NCBI RefSeq assembly: GCF_026342835.1
Contig: NZ_JAPEMI010000001.1
Span: 434,001-498,000 of the forward strand
Length of the DNA: 64,000 bases
Source: Streptomyces sp. NBC_00154
GTDB taxonomy: Bacteria; Actinomycetota; Actinomycetes; Streptomycetales; Streptomycetaceae
Reading direction: 5' to 3'
Below, piece after piece: positions 63,613 through 64,000 of the stretch. The translations under genes were made by a program, and so were the position numbers. Every line of letters starts with the position of its first letter. The stretch's first letter is position 1. The notes beneath the pieces are model-generated. The model made no database searches and was not told the origin of the DNA. It was given only the letters and a program-made list of their open reading frames with translations.

Positions 63613-64000
63613 ATGACTCTCGTCGCGATACTCAGCGGCGCCGGCATCTCCACGGACTCCGGCATCCCCGACTACCGCGGGCCGAACGGCCTCTGGCGGA
63701 AGGACCCCGAGGCCGAGAAGCTCGTCACGTACGACTTCTACATGGCCGATCCGGAGATCCGGCGCCGCTCCTGGCAGATGCGCCGCACCAGCGCGACCTG
63801 GCACGCCGAGCCGAACGCCGCCCACCGGGCCGTTGCGGACCTGGAGCGGGCCGGGGTTCCGGTGCGGGTGATCACGCAGAACGTCGACGGGCTGCATCAG
63901 CTGGCCGGTGTCTCCGCCCGCAAGGTCCTCGAACTGCACGGCACCGCTCGCGAGGTGGTCTGCACCCGATGCCACACCCGGTCACCCATGGCTCAGGCGC
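63613..64000 (+). CDS. NAD-dependent protein deacylase, Sir2 family (3' end outside window)
   Basis: The first 129 residues of a sirtuin. NAD-site motifs GAGISTDSGIPDYRGP (residues 9-24) and TQNVDGLHQLAG (about 93-104), the catalytic His in ELHGTAREVV (about 113) and the first zinc-ribbon pair CTRC are visible. It removes acyl groups from lysines, for example on acetyl-CoA synthetase. TACGCT lies 7 bp before ATG 63613 with no ribosome site, again suggesting a leaderless message. The open frame runs off the window. Confidence 0.92.
   Translation, partial: MTLVAILSGAGISTDSGIPDYRGPNGLWRKDPEAEKLVTYDFYMADPEIRRRSWQMRRTSATWHAEPNAAHRAVADLERAGVPVRVITQNVDGLHQLAGVSARKVLELHGTAREVVCTRCHTRSPMAQA

Overview
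This is a 64 kb stretch of very GC-rich chromosome from a streptomycete or close relative. The support is near-total G/C at third codon positions, frequent GTG starts, monomeric NADP-isocitrate dehydrogenase, twin-arginine-like and LAXTG-type secretion signals, several large PAS/GAF/SpoIIE phosphatases, and a complete ethylmalonyl-CoA gene block of the type known in Streptomyces. No rRNA, tRNA, CRISPR array or antibiotic megasynthase gene was seen. The window looks like ordinary chromosome-arm content rather than a mobile island. The only mobile-type gene is a solitary serine integrase near 40 kb.

Layout. 0-1 kb: 3' end of a secreted phospholipase C. 1-12 kb: regulatory block with three SpoIIE/PP2C phosphatases, two VOC (glyoxalase-fold) proteins and four small proteins. 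11.5-13 kb: quinone oxidoreductase divergent from an ArsR regulator, with a perfect operator-like inverted repeat between them. 13-17 kb: isocitrate dehydrogenase, nitrilase-family amidohydrolase, acetyltransferase and a LapA-like membrane protein. 17-24.3 kb: a secreted S15/CocE hydrolase, then a tight four-gene peptidase operon (M55 D-aminopeptidase, M20, S9, S66 LD-carboxypeptidase). 24.5-28.8 kb: a predicted sortase-anchored alpha/beta hydrolase, an aldo-keto reductase divergent from a LysR regulator, and a GH18-like lipoprotein. 29.1-33 kb: an exopolysaccharide operon resembling matB/matA (NodB deacetylase fused to a GT2 synthase, plus an acyltransferase). 33-39 kb: methyltransferase, another PAS/GAF/SpoIIE/ATPase protein, and an MFS exporter with three carboxypeptidase-regulatory-like repeats. 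39-44 kb: SRPBCC protein, serine integrase, secreted TAP hydrolase, acetyltransferase, HEAT-repeat protein. 44-56 kb: the metabolic core. It holds a tandem-fused 3-hydroxyacyl-CoA dehydrogenase, a TetR regulator, ccr, ethylmalonyl-CoA mutase, a malyl-CoA-type lyase, a MaoC hydratase and an acyl-CoA dehydrogenase, then psd and pssA. 56-64 kb: a fifth SpoIIE phosphatase, a secreted GH87-like beta-helix glycanase, glycerate kinase, a NUDIX hydrolase and the 5' part of a Sir2 deacetylase.

How the genes fit together. The 44-54.6 kb genes supply most of the route from acetoacetyl-CoA/crotonyl-CoA to glyoxylate plus propionyl-CoA (acetate assimilation and ethylmalonyl-CoA extender supply), with PE-lipid synthesis just downstream. 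Glycerate kinase and isocitrate dehydrogenase lie in the same window, although no linkage in regulation is evident. Surface and envelope functions (mat-like polymer, GH18 and GH87 glycanases, anchored hydrolase, D-peptide catabolism) form a second theme. The third theme is sensory phosphatases lacking their usual anti-sigma/anti-anti-sigma partners nearby.
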